In this document: positions 49,401 through 64,000 of the stretch, piece by piece
How the letters are laid out: every line of letters begins with the position of its first letter
Numbering within the stretch: the stretch's first letter is position 1
From: Alentia gelatinosa
Lineage: Eukaryota > Annelida > Polychaeta > Phyllodocida > Polynoidae
Direction: 5' to 3'
Assembly: GCA_950022655.1 (NCBI GenBank)
Contig: OX465587.1
Location: 36,327,153 to 36,391,152 of the forward strand
DNA length: 64,000 nt
Position numbers and translations under genes: made by a program
The notes under the pieces: generated by a model
The model's database searches: none
What the model saw: the letters and a program-made list of their open reading frames with translations, nothing else
What the model was told of the DNA's origin: nothing

Positions 49401-49906
49401 AAGAACAAGGCTTCTCAATGTGTGCACTACGTGCCTTCTCACTGACAATACAACGTGTTTCGGGTATGTCTACATAAAGCTGGGTCGGCTACCGGTGTCT
49501 TGGCCAGCGTCACAGCTACACTGGGCACCATCCCGGCGTGTCCGTGTGGCGCCGGGCAGCATCACTGAGTACCATCGCCACTGCATTGGGCATCATGCTG
49601 ATGTGCTGGGCAGCAACTCGGTGTGCTGGGCAGTATCACGGTCGCGTTGGGCAGCACCACTCTTACGTGGGCAGCATCTTGATGTGCTGGGCAGCGTTGG
49701 GTTGAACCGCTCTCCTCCTCGACCTGGGGCCTGTTTAATAATCTAAGTTCGTACATGAAGACGCCTTTCTGTACCTCGTACAAGGGTTACGTTTAAATAC
49801 ATCTAAGTTTGTTCGCTAAGGCAGTATTAGCCGTCCATAAGGTCGTACACAAGTGTTGAATAAAGTTGACCCACATCGTCCCTTGGTCTCTATGACACTG
49901 TTTTTT
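46453..49906. other. Intergenic, no gene seen
   Basis: Contains a TA/TG microsatellite (47840-47871) and, at 49728-49790, a CTGTTTAATAATCTAAGTTC-type segment related (opposite strand) to 23789-23848. Open frames have no recognisable domain. Confidence 0.35.
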
Positions 49907-50039
49907 GTTTGATTAGGTAGTTTAACGTCCAATTTGTTCAATTAGACTTACTTTAGTTTAATTTACTAAAATTTGCATATCCTGCTAGAATAACAAGGTA
50001 TGCTGCCTGGTTGATCCAGGCACCTTACCCTTTCTCGAC
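49907..50039 (-). mobile_element. Short SINE variant
   Basis: Matches 19571-19705: TTAACGTCCAATTTGTTCAA, ATTTGCATATCCTG and CTGGTTGATCCAGGCA. Confidence 0.75.
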
Positions 50040-50130
50040 TATATCTTATCTCTCTATGGCATACAGAAATGGATCTACATGTACGATCGTTGATTATTAA
50101 ACCGACCCCTGTTGTGTGCCGTGAGGACTG

Positions 50131-50199
<69 letters not shown>
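50131..50199. repeat. CTG/CAG trinucleotide microsatellite
   Basis: About 22 perfect GCT units. Read in frame it gives poly-Ala on + and poly-Gln or poly-Ala on -, but no flanking domain or splice context supports a coding role. Confidence 0.95.
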
Positions 50200-50200
<1 letters not shown>

Positions 50201-50460
50201 CTACTGCTGGTGTTGCTGATGACAATGGAGACTGCGACACACGGGACAAGTGGCCGAGATGACGTGTGTTCGCACTGGAAGGCTGGACGAGGGACATGGC
50301 TCCTCGTGTGAACTGTGTTCTGTATAGAGGCGGCGAGTTCTCCTCTCACGTTATCACACCGTTTTACTGGACACAATGAACCCGCTAATTTCATCAACAT
50401 CGTCAGGGAGGTAATTCACTCACACCACGCCGCCAACCCATGACCATAGGTTATCCGTAA

Positions 50461-50720
50461 AGTGCTGATTCCACCGATACCATGTGTTTTACCTGACAGG
50501 GTCGGGCTGTGTCTTACAGCATCGGGCTGCATCTGCTTTGATCGTACTAAATCTTGTAAGATCTGAGTGTGAAGCCCATATTATCGCTCAAAGGGGGCTC
50601 TTCCACTGCAGCGATCTCATCCGACACACTCGCACGATTCATCCCGACCTCACAAGTCATCCAATCGGCGAAAATCGGCTAGAATCGGTCTAGATCGCGT
50701 GTCCTGGTGGAATCAGCACT
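50461..50720. mobile_element. TAA-flanked MITE, PIF/Harbinger-like
   Basis: 260 bp with termini AGTGCTGATTCCACC / GGTGGAATCAGCACT and TAA on both sides (50458-50460, 50721-50723). Termini share TTCCACC with 30994-32048. Confidence 0.85.
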
Positions 50721-51415
50721 TAAAACCGTTATCACCATGGCCGTGCCTGCCCTGAGGCTGGCTGAGCACGCAGTTCTCCTGGATGAGGAAGGTGGTACGT
50801 GAACACTCTATCACATGGTGCAGTCAGCGAGGACTCCACTTCTTCATTCTTCTCTCCCGGAATCTCGACAAACAAAAAAAAAAAAAAAAATCCACATGGT
50901 GGAAGATTCTCTGCAGACACGCATTCACAATAAAAAATATGGAAGCGAAATCAAAGTAGCATTTCCCACCCCCCGGGCGCCGTACTTTGTGATCACCTTT
51001 TTTTTTCTTCTTCTACTTTGCTGTACGTTCAATCTTCACCTAAGTATACATCTCCGCTGTTCTGGAATATCAGGCGCAATGTCGGCCATTGCAATGTGTT
51101 CGCATCCAACATTCAGCGAACACGGGACTCGGGAAGTCCTCGTTCCTCACATCCCCGTCACTATAAGCACAGTACTCTGTGACAGGTGGCGCCCCCAAGT
51201 GACCATCACGAATACTATAACAGTAGCGCCACCTGGCGTATTATCCCCTAGATGCGCAACGCCCCCTGGGAGGGTCTATTGACACTATTCCACCATCTTC
51301 CGTGGTCCGGGTCAGAAAACTGTACAATTATTTGTGTGTAAGGGGGATGGGGGGTATTATCATATATTTCTTTGTATGTTTGGACAAATGACTCCGACTA
51401 GATCTGGGGCTGCTA

Positions 51416-62314
<10,899 letters not shown>

Positions 62315-62319
62315 CTGTA

Positions 62320-62760
62320 ACGACAAAACAATGAGATCATGAGTCACGTAGAATGAACGAGTCACGAGAAAACAGTGAGATCATGAGTCACATAGAACGG
62401 ACGAGTCACAACAAAACAGTGAGATCAAGAGTCACGTAGGACGGACGAGTAACGAAAAAACAGTGAGATCATGAGTCACGTAGGACGGACGAGTAACGAA
62501 AAAACAGTGAGATCATGAGTCACGTAGGACGGACGAGTCACAACAAAACAGTGAGATCATGAGTCATGTAGGACAGACGAGTCACAACAAAACAGTGAGG
62601 TCATGAAACACGTAGAACTGACGAGTAACGACAAAACAGTGAGATTATGAGTCACGTAGGACGGGCGAGTAACGACAAAACAGTGAGATCATGAGTCAAG
62701 TAGGACGGACGAGTAACGACAAAACCGTGAGATCACGAGTCACCCAGTACGGACGAGTCA
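62320..62760. repeat. 44-bp minisatellite upstream of the OSBP FFAT exon
   Basis: About ten units of GAGATCATGAGTCACGTAGG / ACGGACGAGTAACGACAAAA / CAGT. The terminal unit (GTAACGACAAAACA) runs into the splice acceptor at 62315. Confidence 0.95.
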
Positions 62761-64000
62761 ATCTCCTTCATAGCAACACACAGATATAGGGCACATAACT
62801 ATTGTGTTATGGAGGCAGCCATCTTGCTCCACAACACCAAACAAAACACTAGGTAGCAGGTCCAGTTATCAATGGATTTTATCAAAAATAGGATAATGCT
62901 AGAACTAGCAATCACTCTGTGCCCTAAAGAGCGTTAACGGGCTACATTGGTTCTAATGTAAATTAGTATTCATAGAAGGGAGATGTTTTTAGAGAACGTG
63001 GCTATGGACACTTCCGTTAACAACAGTGGACAAAAAATAAAAAAAATGGGAGGGAGTTGTTGGTATGGACTCAGCTGATCCCCTTTGCTGCATAGTTATA
63101 TGCAGTTTAGTAATGACTGATGGCTTTAGCAGGATCAAAGAGGAAAACACGGGTAGCGACAAGTTGCATTTATGAATACACAATATTGACTGGTTTCAGA
63201 TATATGCTCCGAGGAGATGGCGCGCAGTGATATCCGAGCGTATACGAGGATATTGCGTAGAGATAACTCCGAGAAGCCAACTTCCATTCAAAGCCAATCT
63301 ACTGATTTTCGATCACTATTACGTTCCTACATGTATTTAATAATAATCTTTGTGACTCTGGGGGCTAAATTCTAACCTAATTCCCAAATCTTAGTGTCAG
63401 GCAATGGTCAACATAAACCAACGAAATCTTTTAGAAAATCCTTGTCCGAACAGGGGTAATGAGACGAGCCTGTCCCCTCCTGCTGACTATGACAGGGTAC
63501 GACAGGGCATGTAAACGTGGCGGCCAGGTCTGGCACAGCACCACCCATGTGTGCACATACTGCAGAGTGGTCCGCAGATTCAGACGTATGGATTATGGAC
63601 TAATACCGCGAGGATTGAACGCAGACGGTGACCTAGTTACCGGCCAATTTCTGTGACCTGCGAGACTTAAAGAGCTTTAGTAGCACACAATTCAATCCTC
63701 TGGTTTTCTGCTAATAATTCCTCGTCCTCCTTCGAGGTGAAGAGTGAATCATAAGTGAGTTGTAATACCTGGTAAATACTGAGGAATTAAGGACTGATTG
63801 TTAACCAGTTATTCCTTTACTAGTTTCTAGGTCAGAGAGAATAAATGGAAGGCAATCAGGGCGGCCGTATATATATATGTGTCTCTTTTTCTTTTTTAGT
63901 ATTTGTGTGTCACGAGGGTATTTTGACAAGACGTTTGTACAGACGGGTTTAATATTAGCCACTGTAACCAGCCCTGTCCTCATTGGAGATGAGGGGGTGG
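62761..64000. other. OSBP upstream intron, no exon recognised
   Basis: No PH-domain or coiled-coil exon of OSBP was found. The open frame 63459-63656 is moderately GC-rich but matches nothing I know and lacks clear splice sites. Confidence 0.4.

Noticed and set aside
49966..50400. Poly-Ala/poly-Gln protein around the CTG tract
   Set aside because: All long frames exist only because of the trinucleotide repeat; flanks lack domains, splice sites or conserved motifs.
50736..50800. Possible first coding exon (ACCATGGCCGTGCC...)
   Set aside because: The start context is good and a GT follows, but no downstream exon in a matching phase could be found, so it is not supported.
62320..62760. CRISPR-like regular array
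   Set aside because: The whole 44-bp unit repeats without unique spacers, and the context is an animal intron: a minisatellite.
63459..63656. 65-residue frame as an upstream OSBP exon
   Set aside because: It is on the + strand while OSBP is on -, and it shows no PH-domain or coiled-coil similarity.

Overview
This is eukaryotic DNA from an animal. It has spliced genes with GT-AG introns, visibly AT-rich intergenic DNA and dense transposon debris. Penelope-like, non-LTR and Ty3/Gypsy relics, tRNA-derived SINEs, many small terminal-inverted-repeat elements and a secreted thermolysin-family (M4) peptidase gene together suggest a lophotrochozoan marine invertebrate, most likely a mollusc. The species cannot be fixed from this window.

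Four protein-coding loci are supported. (1) Three exons on + at 2471-4551 form the C-terminal end of an unrecognised protein. (2) A dynein light chain LC8 gene lies on - (coding exon 25142-25411, 5' UTR exon near 26459-26530, promoter with TATA-like and two inverted CCAAT boxes). (3) A complete two-exon M4 metallopeptidase gene lies on + (41397-44297, TATA box at 41340). (4) The 3' nine coding exons of an oxysterol-binding protein (OSBP) gene lie on - (51416-62314), covering the FFAT motif, the whole sterol/PI4P-binding domain and the C-terminus. The PH-domain exons must lie beyond base 64000. No functional link between these neighbours is visible.

Layout: 0-2.4 kb non-LTR fragment and hairpin repeats; 2.4-4.6 kb unknown gene; 5.8-13.7 kb a decayed Ty3/Gypsy element carrying nested SINE, LINE, TTAA-flanked MITE and foldback insertions; 16-17.9 kb a dead Penelope-like element; 19-25 kb SINEs and palindromic repeats; 25-26.7 kb LC8; 27.9-30.6 kb minisatellites, an LTR-like unit and a Penelope GIY-YIG fragment; 31-32 kb a GC-rich TTA-flanked element nested in a MITE; 36-37.6 kb a non-LTR reverse transcriptase on -; 38.6-39.5 kb a terminal-inverted-repeat element; 41.3-44.8 kb the M4 gene; 45-50.7 kb MITEs and a CTG microsatellite; 51.4-62.3 kb OSBP with repeat-filled introns; 62.3-64 kb a minisatellite and unassigned sequence.

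The strongest observations are: an OSBP intron that starts with six identical tandem copies of its own splice donor (47-bp unit) and also carries a duplicated acceptor; the M4 peptidase gene whose only visible intron lies inside the signal peptide; a family of TTA/TAA-flanked elements sharing an inner TCCACC motif in their inverted repeats, one with an empty site in this same window; and a 220-bp templated copy of a MITE interior between 23-bp direct repeats.
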